DNA from: Diorhabda sublineata
Lineage: Eukaryota > Arthropoda > Insecta > Coleoptera > Chrysomelidae
Length of the DNA stretch: 64,000 nucleotides
Direction of reading: 5' to 3'
Assembly: GCF_026230105.1 (NCBI RefSeq)
Contig: NC_079479.1
Location: 35,867,385 to 35,931,384, forward strand
Part shown: piece after piece, positions 36,096 to 48,300 of the stretch
How the letters are laid out: the number at the start of each line of letters is the position of its first letter
Position numbering within the stretch: position 1 is the first letter of the stretch
Translations under genes and position numbers: made by a program
The notes under the pieces: generated by a model
Databases searched by the model: none
What the model was told of the DNA's origin: nothing
What the model saw: the letters and a program-made list of their open reading frames with translations, nothing else

Positions 36096-37053
36096 AATTA
36101 GGTAGACCACGAACGAAACATTGTTTTTGCGTAAACTGAACCTTTATAGCTCAAAATTGGAAACACACATTAAACAAAGATAAAAATGCGAACGGTGCTA
36201 CTGATTTATAACCACTTCTTCTTTTTTAACTTGACAGATGTTTGCCATTCTCTTTATTAAATTCAACCAACTATTGATATGTTTTTCTCATTACATATAA
36301 TTGATTATATTCATAAAAAAAAATAAAACAGGATTTGAAAATACACAAATTTGGTAGAAATATTGGAAAACTAGCACAAAATAAAATTTTTATAGACAAA
36401 CAGTGATATAGATAATAATAGATTTACTTTTTTTATTGATTGTTTTACGAATATTAGGATTAATAAAGCCTTTTTATATATTTTCGAAAAGGAAACAAAA
36501 AGTAATTTTAATTTCTTATAACAAAATTTCTCACGAGGTTGGTTGATATAATTTATTTCATTGTTGGTACTACTGTTACAAACAGCTGTCATTCTATTGA
36601 CAGTTGCTACAGAACTGTTTTATTCTATGCTTCGATAATTTAGTTAGTTTTACTTTTTGTGAGGTAGAGATCGTTTTGTTTGCATCTTTTATCTGTAATT
36701 ATTAATGATTCGGCCATTACCATTGAGGATACTTTAGTTTGTAGGTTAATTTAAGAAATAGGACGCGAAGTGAGTGAAAATAAATCGGTAATTTATAGCC
36801 AAAAAAAAATATATATAGTGAAAAAAGTTGAAAAATATATATATATATATATATATATTAGTAAGTAATCCATTTTAATTTATATTTTCATTCGTTTATT
36901 ACCAATACATAAAAAACAGTTTCGGATACTCCACTTTTGAGGAATTTTCGCTAAATTGTCATTTTAAAATCATTCAACCGCTTCGAGTACATCCAAGTTT
37001 CAATTTATAACGAACTAAACTATAATGCTAAAAACATAATGAAAATTTAGGTT
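36096..37053. promoter_or_regulatory. Divergent promoter region of Drosha and Pabp2
   Basis: 958 bp between the start codons of two genes transcribed away from each other. It must hold both 5' UTRs and promoters. A (TA)n run lies at about 36832-36859. TTTAG just before the Pabp2 ATG (37047-37051) could be a splice acceptor of a 5' UTR intron. The 73-codon minus-strand frame at 36371-36592 has no family resemblance. Confidence 0.6.
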
Positions 37054-39388
37054 ATGGCTGATAACGAAGACTTGGGTTTAGGTGACGATCACATAGATTC
37101 CTTTGACGAAACAAACGGAATGCACGACGAAAACATATTAAACGATACAGATGGAGATGGTACAGCCGCAGACGATCCCGAATTGGAAGCTATTAAAGCG
37201 AGGGTGCGCGAAATGGAAGAAGAAGCCGAAAAATTGAAGCAACTCCAGAGCGAAGTTGATAAACAGATGAATATGGGTAGTCCCCCTGGTCTTAGTAAGT
37301 AGTTAACACATAGTTAACGCGATTTCGGTTATAAGGTTATTTTATTATACAGCAAGTCCCCTTAATATGTCGTTAGAAGAAAAGATGGACGTGGATAATC
37401 GCAGTATTTACGTAGGAAACGTCGATTATGGGGCAACTGCTGAAGAATTAGAAGCGCATTTTCACGGGTGCGGTTCGATTAATCGCGTTACTATTCTTTG
37501 CAACAAATATGATGGTCATCCTAAGGGTTTCGCTTATATCGAGTTTGGTGATAGGGATTCCTTACAAACGGCTATGGCTATGGACGAATCCTTATTTAGA
37601 GGCAGGCAAATCAAGGTAAAAAGTGTTTCTACCATATATTATCTTGTTTTAAATTATTTTTTTTTATTTATAGGTGATGCCGAAAAGGACTAACCGACCG
37701 GGTATTTCGACGACGAATCGACCGCCGAGGGGTCGGGCGTCTTTTAGAGGGAGTCGCGGTGTTTCAACTCGAGGTTTTTATTCCGGATACAGACCCACTC
37801 GTAGACCAAGGTATTTATATTTCTTCAAACAACTTAGAAACAACAAAATTTTTATATTTGCACAATTCCGAGAATATTTTTTGTTTTTTTTTATATTTTT
37901 GGTTTATGCATTTGAAATATAGGAAATTATCCATTAATGATGCGAGGAGCCGTACATTTCGACTGAAAATATATAGATAATCTTTTTTTTTTTTTTGAAA
38001 ACCGCTTTATATCTTGTAAATATACTTAAAACCATGTTTCTAATAGCATCTGGATCGTGTGTTGCTCCCAGTTTTAATGGAAATTGTTTTTAATGAAGGT
38101 TTTGACCTTGCAATTTGTATCGTTTAACACATATTCAATGCGGTTAGTGTCTGGATGAATTACGGGCTCACTTGGAGTTGTAATTTCCTGACGGTACGTT
38201 CAGGCTGAATTAGGAATCATTTCATCTTCTGTCAACCTATTTCTTGAAAAAGAGAGACGTTTTTATGCATAAAAATGCAAAAATTTATTTGGTTATTCTT
38301 TGTCCTATGTCAGCTTAGCCCAGTTTGAGATTATTATCTGGATTACTCGTGTGCAGAGCTAGAGTTGCAATTTCTACTTCCCGGTGGTAATTTTGTACCA
38401 TTTTAGCTACTCGTGGATGTTCTTTTATGAACCAAGCAACCCTAAGACAACTAATTTGTGTATCGCTTACTAATTTCTGACTTCTTGGGTGACATTAAAT
38501 GTAAATTGGTTGAATTTTCACTGGTTCAGGCTAAATAGGGAATAAATTCAATTTTTACCAAACCATTGTTGCACGAAGAGACTTCTTAATGCTTGCAAAT
38601 GCAAAAATGCAGGTTGGATATGGAATAAATTCAATTTTTTGGCATAAAGAGACTTCTAATGCTTCCTTGGTTGATTTTAAGATGGAAATGAATCAAAATT
38701 TGATTAGATTAAACTGAATGGGGAATGAAATTAGTTTTTACCGACCATTTTTGCATATAGAGACTTCGTAATGCGTGCAAATGCAAAAAGGATTAGGTAA
38801 TTTTGTTTTTTTTTTTTTCTTATGGTAGCTATGTCTGGATGTTATTTGGTTGTAACCAGTTTCCCTGAAGTTTTTCTTGTGTTCAGGACATGGTACACTG
38901 TGTCGGTTCGTGTCAAAAAGCCATGAAACAATTTCATGACAAAATATATTCAATTCATTAGAAAGATAATCGATTTTAGTAAATTCACTAAGATATATTG
39001 ACAACCGAAGTGGTCTAGGTGGTTTCCTATGATTCTGCGGGTGACTGGATAGAAATATATACAAATTTTGATGGTTATAATTGATTTTTTTTTTTTTTTA
39101 AACCCTATTGATGTTCATACTACTACCACTACTAACAATTGAATTACTTTTTGGTCCTTCGAGCCGTATACTCGACTCGGGGGACCAGAAAGTGTAATTT
39201 ATGGTAAAACAGTGTGTTTAGAATGTACTAAATTTGGTAAAATAAAAAATATTTTAGGTTTATTGTAGCACTAATTTTTTTTTGTGAATGTTGTTTCTAT
39301 TTTGTTGTTATTATTTATAGCGTTATTTTAATGGACTGATCTCTACGTTTTTAGGGGCTTTAGGAGAGGATATTTTGCTCCATATTAA
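37054..39388 (+). CDS. Pabp2: Nuclear poly(A)-binding protein, PABPN1/Pabp2
   Basis: Four coding exons: 37054-37294, 37353-37615, 37674-37810 and 39355-39388, all GT-AG and phase-consistent (675 nt, 224 aa, the same order of length as the insect protein). It binds growing poly(A) tails in the nucleus and stimulates poly(A) polymerase while setting tail length. Order: acidic N-terminus (1-45), Glu/Lys-rich coiled coil (about 46-75), a single RRM with RNP2 IYVGNV (99-104) and RNP1 KGFAYIEF (138-145), then an Arg/Gly-rich tail beginning VMPKRTNRPGIS. The tiny last exon encodes GFRRGYFAPY, giving the aromatic-Pro-Tyr end typical of the family. There is no N-terminal polyalanine stretch of the kind seen in vertebrates. 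The start has strong N-terminal acidity as expected. Confidence 0.96.
38040..38830. repeat. Degenerate repeats in Pabp2 intron 3
   Basis: Related blocks recur within the 1.5-kb intron: GAGACTTCTTAATGCTTGCA (about 38578), GAGACTTCTAATGCTTCC (about 38649) and GAGACTTCGTAATGCGTGCA (about 38760), each preceded by similar GGAATAAATTCAATTTTT-type sequence. They look like an old, decayed tandem family. No coding signal. Confidence 0.6.
39141..39200. repeat. Imperfect hairpin in Pabp2 intron 3
   Basis: GAATTACTTTTTGGTCCTTC near 39141-39160 is complementary, with a few mismatches, to GGGGACCAGAAAGTGTAATT at about 39179-39198. The inner bases (CGAGCCG and CTCGACTCGG) extend the stem. It is unlike its AT-rich surroundings and may be a small mobile-element remnant or a structured RNA in the intron. 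Confidence 0.6.
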
Positions 39389-39580
39389 TTCGTATTCAAA
39401 AAAAAATACACACACACCCTCATTGTTTTTTTTTATTTTGTTAAACAAATATACACGAAAAAAATTGAAAAAAAAGCGCGAAAGAAGAAAAAAAAAACTT
39501 TTAAGTGAAAATTAGTGTTTAATTTGCTAAATTTTGATTTAAGGAGGGTGGTGAACGTTTATTTTTCATTTTAATATTTA

Positions 39581-39586
39581 AATAAA
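39581..39586 (+). promoter_or_regulatory. Candidate poly(A) signal of Pabp2
   Basis: AATAAA about 190 nt after the Pabp2 stop; another AATAAA lies at about 39678. Confidence 0.45.
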
Positions 39587-39737
39587 TTTCCAGGTATCTT
39601 GGAAATTTGTTTTGGGTAAAAAAATTTAATCTAAAAGAATATTAAGAAGATGTAAAGAATTAAATGTAAGGTAAACAATAAAATGATAATATTCGATAAT
39701 TGTATTGATTATTAAATGCCTAATTTGAGAATCTTCT

Positions 39738-40640
39738 CGCCCTTTTACCTTTTCAGGTGTCGGATGAGGGTTTCGGGGCCTCTTGTATCCATTTTAAGAT
39801 TTGTCATCTGATTTCCTGTAAAGTTTTTCTCATTTTGTCCCAAATTTCTCTTTTGTCTCTGTCATTTTCTTCTTTAATCCTCCCCATTGCTTTTTAATGG
39901 CGTTTCCAAACTATTTTCTTCATTTTTATCATATTTTCTCATTAGTTTAGCAGTTTTCTGTTCGGTTTTTCATTATTGATTCTTGTTTCATTACTGCTGT
40001 GGAAATTTGCTATTTATTTTAATTATTGAATACCTAAACTAAAAGTCTAGTCTTCTTTTGCTTTTTCAGGTGTTGGATGAGGGTTTAGGAGTCTCTGGTG
40101 TCCATTTTTCCCATTTTATCGTTTATTGTCTGATTTCCTCTAAAGTTTTTCACATTTTGTCCCCAATTTCTCCATTTAATCTGTCATTTTCTTCTTTAAT
40201 CCTCCCCATTGCTTTTTAATGGTGTTTCCAAACTGTTTTCTACATTTTTATGATATTTTCATACCAATTCAGCACTTTCTTGTTGCTTTTTTCCATTATT
40301 GTTTTATTACCGCTGAAGATATTCTATATACATATTAATTAATACCTAACCAAATAATCTTTTCTTTCTTTTGCCTTTTAGGTAGTTTGATAAGGGTTTC
40401 GGAGTCTCTTGTGTCTTTTTCTTCCTTTTTGCCTTAGTCTTCTGATTTCCTGTAAAGTTTTGTCTCCAATTTTTTCTTTTAATCTGTCATTTTCTTCTTC
40501 AGTGTTCTCCATTGCTTTTTAATGGCGTTTCCAAACTGTTTTCTTCGTTTTCATGATGTTTTCTTATTAATTCAGCAGTTTCTTGTTAGTATTTTCCGTT
40601 ATCGATTCTTGTTTTATCACTTTTTAACGTCTACACTTAT
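39738..40640 (+). repeat. Three tandem copies of a ~310-bp non-coding segment
   Basis: Copies begin near 39738, 40052 and 40360 with CTTTTGCCTTTTCAGGTGTYG-like sequence. Each runs on through GATGAGGGTTTCGG, TGATTTCCTGTAAAGTTTTT, TCATTTTCTTCTTTAATCCTCCCC and TTGCTTTTTAATGGCGTTTCC. Divergence between copies is moderate. There is no conserved open frame. It lies in the 3' flank of Pabp2. Confidence 0.8.
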
Positions 40641-40769
40641 TGTAATCCCATCTATTTTTTATCCACTAATTCCAGTGTTAATGACCACAACAAAAGTCGT
40701 AGATTGTTTTCTAGATTTCTGTCTATTCTTTCAAAGAGCGAAACATTCAAAAATAATGTTTCAATAACG

Positions 40770-41675
40770 TAATAGCCAAGATAAGGTTAAGTCAAGTTTC
40801 TAGCAGAAATTAAAAACAATTTCAGTACTAATAAATAATAATTTGAACACCACGTTTTTTTTCACTAATGACTCTTTTACCTTCTTATTCTCGTTGTTTT
40901 TTTTTTGTAATACTTGATATTATTAAGACACTAATAGTTCGTTTACTAATAACAAAAATGAAATACTAACCCTAATAAAATATATGATCTAGAATATAAT
41001 GGAACACAAACTAAATTATTCTATTTTTCAAAGCCTAAGAAGAAAATCCACTAATTATTTTAATAAAACGATAATATGAAACTACCAGAAATAAAACTGA
41101 CATTTACAAATTATAAAATTGTTCCGTCATATGTCAATCAGGAATCTACAATATTGCCAATTCATTTTTAAATCACTGTTAGCACTTTTAGACATTTGCA
41201 TAATAAACAAAATCCTTTTTGTCATTTCCTTTATTCATCGTTCATTAAAAAACAATTCTTGAAATAAAAAGTAGTGAAGTCGAAAACGTGTGGGTTAAAT
41301 CAAATCAGAAGTACCACAATATGGCAGTTATGTTCATGACGTCATTACCATCGATGTATTGCTGTACATTGCGAAATACGGACTAAGTATATGCTGTGTT
41401 GTCTTGCTTAATTATTATAAAGAGATTATAGGAAATAGTTTAAAAGAAATTTTCTCTTTGTTTTTGATAGGCTGTGTTGCCACGTTTGAGTATAGTAAAG
41501 ATATTACAGGAAATAAGTATTTCTTCAATTTTTACTATAAAATTTGGGTTTTTCATCAAAATTTTCCTAATATTCATAATTTAGTGGAATAATAGAAATT
41601 TTTCAACGAGTTTTCGAGGCATTTTCTTTCGGAAATTGGGAAAAAAATAAAACCTCGGTTTTTTTTTCAAAAGTT
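40770..41675. other. Intergenic DNA between Pabp2 and the LANCL3-like gene
   Basis: AT-rich DNA, no gene recognised. GTGTTGCCACG at 41475-41485 is one of the recurring TGGCAACAC-type motifs. The 77-codon plus-strand frame at 41359 does not begin with ATG and resembles nothing known. Confidence 0.45.
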
Positions 41676-41681
41676 TTTATT
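41676..41681 (-). promoter_or_regulatory. Poly(A) signal overlapping the stop codon of the LANCL3-like gene
   Basis: On the minus strand the stop codon TAA (41679-41677) is contained within AATAAA, so the 3' UTR could be only some 15-30 nt long if this signal is used. Confidence 0.45.
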
Positions 41682-43176
41682 TATACACACAAAATATATC
41701 GTAAAAAGGGAATTTCGCTTGAAGGGGACAAGTCAAATCTGCCATAAAGCAAGTAGTTCCTGCTAATCCTTCATATAAACTATAAGGATAATCCGGTGTC
41801 CTGGATCCGCTTTGAAAATCACCTGACCACATGAAATTATAAAATTCCAAAGCCCGATGTAAATATTTGGGCTCCTGCGTCAATCTATAGAGAAGTAAAA
41901 ATACGTATCCGTTCCCTGCGACCCCGTGACAAATCCCCGGTCCTTTTTTCAACAAACCCTTCTCCCAAATCAACCCTCCCATAATAACGCAAGCGTCCAA
42001 ATATTTAGATTCTTTGAAAACTAGATACGCCTTCGCCATGAGAAATATCATTCCGGGGGCACCGTGGCACCAATGGACGAGTTCGGACGTGTAACCAATT
42101 TCATCTGTGGCCGAAGGAAAATTGCCCTCCTGATCCTGTACCGATAATAAAAAATCGATACTATTTTTAATATCTCTGGCTTCGTTCGGATGAGAATCCA
42201 TGTATCCGGGTACCGTTAGCAGTACCTGTAGAATGGAACACAAACCGTGGGCCGCCCCCAAATATTCCACTTGGTAATAAGAATACATTAGAGGGCAATG
42301 ACAATTACATCTTTCCGAATATTCTTTACCGGATTTAACAATAACGTCGCATATTTCGTAAATCTCTTGTTTTCTCAAAGGAGTGTTCGTTTCGGCGGAT
42401 ATCCACAGAGCTCCTAGTATATAACCTAAAAATCGCGTACTTCAATCCTTAATACTTAAAACCCCCAACGTATAAGTATAAAATGAAATTCTAACCTAAG
42501 AGATAAAACGTCGATTTTGATCATTTTATTTTCAGAAAAAAATTAATTTGAAATGGTAATTACACTGTAATATTTTAAATAAATATCTTACCTGCTCTAC
42601 CAACAAACAACTCGTCGGATCCGTGACTTAGAAAATTTTCTTTCTTGACAATTTTGGCAGAATCGTAATATAATTGAATGAAATGATTGGATTGACGTAA
42701 TTCACCTATACTTTTGTAAACCGCGGCTGCTACGGCATAAATACCGGCGCTGCCCAGCATAAAAGACGCTACATCTTCGGTTTTATTACAACCTGCCACG
42801 ACTAGTGCCGGTTTCAGATACATTATTGCTTGATTTAAAAACAACGACTTTTTTGATGATAACGAAGGAATATTGCTGAGATGATAAAACATGTAAGCTA
42901 TACCAGCTGTCCCTAGATATATTCCTTCACTAGCGTTCTTTTCAGTTGGTTTAACACCTGGAAATAATGTTTCCATTGCCTCGATCATATAAAAACCAGT
43001 TTTATATAATTTCGGTAATTTTGTGGAAAATAAAGGAAATTATACTGACCGTTCTCAATTTTTACAAGAGTTTCATCTATACGTTGCGTTATTTCTGGTA
43101 CAGGAATTGTAATTTGACCGGGTCCTTTGTAATCGTGTTTTGGATTGGGAAAAAATCTAGATCTGGAACGTGACAT
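41677..43176 (-). CDS. Lancl3: LanC-like protein, LANCL3 type
   Basis: Three exons. Exons 2 (42979-42592) and 3 (42425-41677) are clear. Exon 1 starts at ATG 43176 (an in-frame ATG at 43227 would add 17 aa). The only phase-consistent GT-AG joint found puts the end of exon 1 at 43066, giving 415 aa, close to the vertebrate length (about 420), but this donor and acceptor are weak. LanC-like proteins are cytosolic alpha/alpha-barrel relatives of bacterial lanthionine cyclases; LANCL1/2 add glutathione to dehydroamino acids in proteins, while the role of LANCL3 is less known. Seen here: GIYLGTAGIAYMFYHLS, GSDELFVGRAG, PLMYSYYQVEYLGAAHGL, and the zinc-site motifs VHWCHGAPG (Cys286) and GICHGVAG (Cys332, His333). 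The wording of these blocks fits LANCL3 better than LANCL1/2. Confidence 0.9.
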
Positions 43177-43239
43177 TGTTCCAAATATTCTACGAATCCT
43201 GCACGAGAAACTTTTAATCTCTTTCATAGACTATTAAAC

Positions 43240-44201
43240 ATTTCAAATAACTTTTTATGTATTTTATTACAATTTATTTATAAAAAAAATGTTTCGAATC
43301 TGTCACTGTCAAATCACCACAGAAACTAACAAGCGCTTTATTCTAATAAAAAGAAGATCCGGCTACCATTGAATTAAAAAAAGGAAGGAGCATAAAACAA
43401 AAGATTGATGCAACAAATTGACGAATAGTAGTAAACGTTTTACCATATAAAAATAAAGAAAATGTAATCAAAATTATCGGGTACCGATATAAACAAAAAA
43501 AAATTATTGGAAAGTACAACGTTTCATAGATAAAACGGTGAGATGTTAACTTATTAATACACGATCACAATTAGGAAAAAGAAGATTTATTCGATATTAC
43601 AATTGATGAGACAATCTGTTTATCAATATGACTATTGAATATCTCAAATAACTACTCACGTATTTCATAATAATTCATTTATTAAGAAATGTCACTATTA
43701 TATCATCACAGAAACTAACAAGCACTTTACTCTAATAAGAAGAAGTTACCATTGAATTAAAGAAAAAGGAGGAAGCATCAAACAAAATTTTGATGATCTA
43801 GGATGACAGATGGTGATAAAGATTTACGATAGACGAGATATATATAACTTAATAAAAATTAAGTACAAAATAACCAAGTAATGAAATATAAAATTCAATA
43901 TCAGTAAATAGATGTTGACTTGTTATTACGCGATCATAAATAAAAAAGAAGATTTTTTTATTTGATATGACAATTGACGTGACAATCTGTCAAATTGTTC
44001 ACTAGAGTAAATGTTATGAATCCTTTTAAGTATATTAATGTTACGAGTTATAGTTGTTATTATTAAATGAAAAACGTATTCGTTGCGTTTTTTAAATACC
44101 TTTTTAACATTATAAATATACAATTTGTTTGTCATTAATATTATAAAGTCGAATTTAAGTTTTTTGGTTTAGTTTGAGAATCTTTAATTATCGATTGAAT
44201 A
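43240..44201. repeat. Divergent intergenic region with an internal tandem duplication
   Basis: Sequence at about 43300-43630 is repeated, diverged, at about 43690-44000: CACAGAAACTAACAAGCGCT then TACCATTGAATTAAA, GGAAGCAT and, at the ends, ACGATCACAA/GCGATCATAA then GACAATCTGT. The offset is about 370-390 bp. The region lies between the LANCL3-like gene and Sgf29, which are transcribed away from each other, so both promoters are here. Confidence 0.75.
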
Positions 44202-45259
44202 ATGCCTTTTACGGCAGACGCTATTGCCGCTCAACAAGTACAAGAACGCTTACGAGCTTTATATCAATTGATTCACGAAATTGAAAAGAAAAGAACCCAA
44301 TGCGAACAAGGCATTGTGACTCTTCAAAATTATACGCAAGAAGATAAAGGCGGACAAAGCTCACAAGTACGTAAATATTTTTAACGAAATTTTGTAATCA
44401 TGTATTTTTTTCAAGAAATTGAAGAATTTATATAAGACTGCAATAGCTCAAACCGAACTTGAAGAAGAAATAATTCGTAAAGCGCTACAAAAAATTACTG
44501 AAATTAGAAATATAAAAAATGAGAGAAGAATTCAAGTAAGTAATTATTTGTAATATGATTTTTGTGCGGTGAATTTTTGTTTTTCAGTCTAGAATTTCGT
44601 CTAATAAGGAATCCATGAGAAAAGGGATATGGATGAAAATGTTATATAGTTCAGCACAAACATTACCACTTTATGTTGGAAAAATAGGTGAAAAACCGCC
44701 TCCGTTATGCGGAGCTATACCAGCAGATCCAAGTTATATTGCAAAGGTGAGTTTCCCACTTTTAATATTCATTAATTAGATGGAAATATTTGAATTATTC
44801 GAATCAAAATATATATTGGCAAACTAGGTTGGAGATATGGTGGCAGCTTTGGTAATAGATTCTTCCGAAGGCGAAAATTGGATAGTAGCAGAAGTAGTTT
44901 CTTTCAATCACAGCACGAATAAATACGAAATCGACGATATTTTAAAAGAACAGAACCAAAAAGGTAGACATACGTTGAGCAAACGTAGAGTTATACCTTT
45001 ACCATTGATGAGAGCTAATCCGGAAACCGATCCTCAGGCTCTTTTTCCTCAAGGAACGTTAGTAATGGCGTTATTCCCTCAAACGACTTGTTTTTATCAA
45101 GCTTTGGTGAATAAACCGCCGGCTACGCACATGGACGAATACGAATTATTATTTGAAGATCCTAATTATACCGAGGGTTACAGTCCGCCGCATTCTGTGG
45201 TGCAACGTTACGTTATCGCTTGTAAGCAGAAGAACAAACAAAGCGGACAAAGTAGTTGA
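44202..45259 (+). CDS. Sgf29: SAGA-associated factor 29 (SGF29/CCDC101)
   Basis: Four exons: 44202-44366, 44416-44535, 44588-44746 and 44828-45259. All joints are GT-AG in phase 0 (876 nt, 291 aa, as in other animals). SGF29 is a chromatin-reader subunit of the SAGA and ATAC histone acetyltransferase complexes; its tandem Tudor domain binds H3K4me2/3 and directs Gcn5 activity. Seen here: an N-terminal coiled-coil half (RLRALYQLIHEIEKKR, TELEEEIIRKALQKI), the linker LPLYVGKIGEKPPPLCGAIP, then the Tudor pair beginning VGDMVAALV and including WIVAEVVSF, KYEIDDI, LFPQTTCFYQAL and YELLFEDPNYTEGYSPP, which carry the aromatic cage positions of the family. The start ATG follows an in-frame TGA-containing leader. 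The introns are 49-81 bp. Confidence 0.95.
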
Positions 45260-45356
45260 CAGTCTGCTACCGATAGTGACGCGTCAAGTAATGGAGAGAT
45301 GATGGATACAGCTGATGTTACATTAAAATGAAAGTTTATTTATTTTTTTTTTTTTC

Positions 45357-45362
45357 AATAAA
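45357..45362 (+). promoter_or_regulatory. Poly(A) signal of Sgf29
   Basis: AATAAA about 100 nt after the stop, in an A/T-rich tail following a poly-T run. Confidence 0.6.
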
Positions 45363-45369
45363 AAATAAA

Positions 45370-48300
45370 ATGTTTTCATCAATTTCTTGTAGTTTTTTTC
45401 TTTCGCCGGGCTAATATATCCATTAAACTAAAATTTCTATAAAAAAGATTAAAACTTCCACTCAATCTTTCAAAAACCAAGTTTTTTTGGATGAAAAATC
45501 ATTACATTGTTTCGATATTCTCAAAAAACATCATATACTTTCTCTATTTTAAAAATAATTTTTATAAAATTTTCGAAAACTTCTCGTCTGCTCCTCGTAT
45601 ACGAAAATACTGATATCTACTAAGCAATCTAACGAACTGTCAAAATCAGCTGATGCTCATGCCGCCGTGGGATAAATAAACACTAGATTTCAGCTGTATT
45701 AGTTGCACAAAATATAGATGTTACATATTTCTATAGAGTTTTCTTGACACCATAAAACAATACAAAACAACGTACTAACGGAAAAACCAAGAAAAGCTAA
45801 TACAGGTACATACGAGAAAATATTTTTTTTGTACCACACAGCAGCCAGTTTGCCTAATAGAACTCACTCGAGTTACATAACCTAATTCTTCTTTTTTGTT
45901 ATTGCAAGTTATGAAACGACGGACAAAACAGTACAAACGATTATTAACTTATTCATTTACGACCATTTGGATCAAAATATTCAAGAACTACAAGTATTAG
46001 GTATAGTTTTATCCTCTAAATAAATTGTATAATAATTAAATTCAATACAAAAACATCACAAATAATAGACCACATACCAAATTGTTTTCATTGACATGTA
46101 AAAAATGGTTATTAAAGTCAAAGACTAATTTAGGAGTGTTTGCCAGTTTTATATGTAAAAATTTTTTAAAAATAGAATTTTATTAATCCTTTAACGACAT
46201 TTTTACACAATAAAGAATTTTTTAATCAAATTATAGTATTATTATACCGTCAAAATATTTGTAAATATGCTGCAATCATCAATTATTACAGTGTTGCCGC
46301 TAAGATCAAACTGTCATTGTAGGCATAGTATGTATATTCAATCATTGAATACTATTTTATTGGGACTTTTGGTAAACTTATGATGCAAGACATTGATTTG
46401 AAGAGAAACTATATGGAGACAATCTGTATTTATTGATTTCTGAAACGTTCGTTACGGCGAATCAGGACAAATCCATGTTGTATAAACCTTTTAGTTAGAC
46501 AACACACAATACTTTTATGTATTGCACTAAAACGTGCTTCAAGGGGTTTTATTAGAAATCTATGATTTTCTTCTTCTAGTTGTTTGATGTCCTTGATAGA
46601 TTAAGGCTAATGAGAAATGGTTATACCTTGAATCATACTCAAATAAAGAGTTTTTTAGTGTCATTGACAATTAAAGATAACTTCAAGGTTGTGTGAAGTT
46701 AGTAGAAACATAAATAATTAAAAAAAATGCAATATATTTTCGAAATACTTTGAGAAAACATTTCAAAACACAATTTTTCTATCACTGTTTATAAGATACT
46801 TTTAGTATTCATCGATTTAATTGTATTGGAATGTAATTGTGGTCCGGACGCTCGGGAATTTTCAAGTAGGTACACAGAATATAAAAGATTGCTACTTTAA
46901 ATATAAAAATATTCTAAAAAATTAAAAACTTTGTATTTAATACTTAAAATGTGGTTAATTTGTTACTATAGCGATCATTGGCACATGTTGCCAGGTTCAT
47001 TGGCGTGTAACGCAAATATTCCTCATTCTTGACTTTCATTCTATACAAAGTTCAACGATTCGTGTTGCGCTTGACATTGCAAAATCGTTCACGCGTGGAC
47101 AAAGAGAAATGTTGGTTAGGTAAACGATTGTTTTCTTATTTTATTAGATACTTTTATCATTTATTTGAAATTGATGAGTGCAGCAAGTATTTTCACAATT
47201 GCTATCCACTATACGGAAGAATTTCGTAATTAAACTGAACTTACCTGATTAATAAGTTAAAAAATAATTATGTATTTTAATAAATGATTAGAAAATGGTT
47301 TATTAAACATTATTTTACCATAGGATATGGTTTATAGTGTTTATATATGAATAAATTTCCAAGTCCACCACTGGTGAATCATTGTACCTTCAAGTTGGCA
47401 ATACCAGTGTTGCCACTTATTCGACAAGGATAACGTTCGACATGTGTTCATATCGCAGACAGTTTGTTTACGGAAAGGAAGTAAATGTAATAAAACGCAA
47501 TATAAAACAAAATAAATTTACTTTTTAGCAAATGGTTTCGATATAAAGATTATAAATAGATATTTATAAATATAAAAACATTATTTCTTCAGAAAAAAAA
47601 AACAAAGTAAGTACATTTATTAAACTTTATTAACATTTTTTTATCGAAATTTATCAGAATTACATACTAGATTCGGTAATAAATTAAATTATTTACAGTA
47701 TTTAGAAAAATAGGTATCTGCCATTGTATAAAATAAAAATTTATAACTATTGGTAGATGAAGATTGAACGTCATTTCTATAACAAAATGAACAAAAGCAC
47801 TTATTTATAAGAATAAAAAAACATAAATATTTAACCAATAATTGACAAATTAGCTGATATATTTTAGAGAACCCTTATTTTATTTTTTTTATACATAATT
47901 TAGAATCCGGACCTGTGTTCTATTACTAACGGTTTATTACAGGGAACGTACTCAATAAAACGTCTCCGTAGATTTTTATTAAAACGAACGCTACTGCGAA
48001 TGTGCATTCAGTTCACGGCCCACTTTTCTAATGCCGCTCACTACTTTCTCCGAAAGTTTTACATTGTCGTTTTATTTAAAAAGTAAATTTCTCCGTTAGA
48101 AAACACGTATATACTCAAACTATTAAATCGTTACGCTTTTTAAACATGATATTAAAGAAAACATTCCGTAATTTCTTTTATTAATAACGGTTAAATTAGA
48201 ATATTATATATTATAGTTGTTGTCAAGTGTGGCAACAATGTAAAATGTAATTTGATTGCTATTCGAAAATTATTATAAATTATTCAATTCTAAAAGGAAA

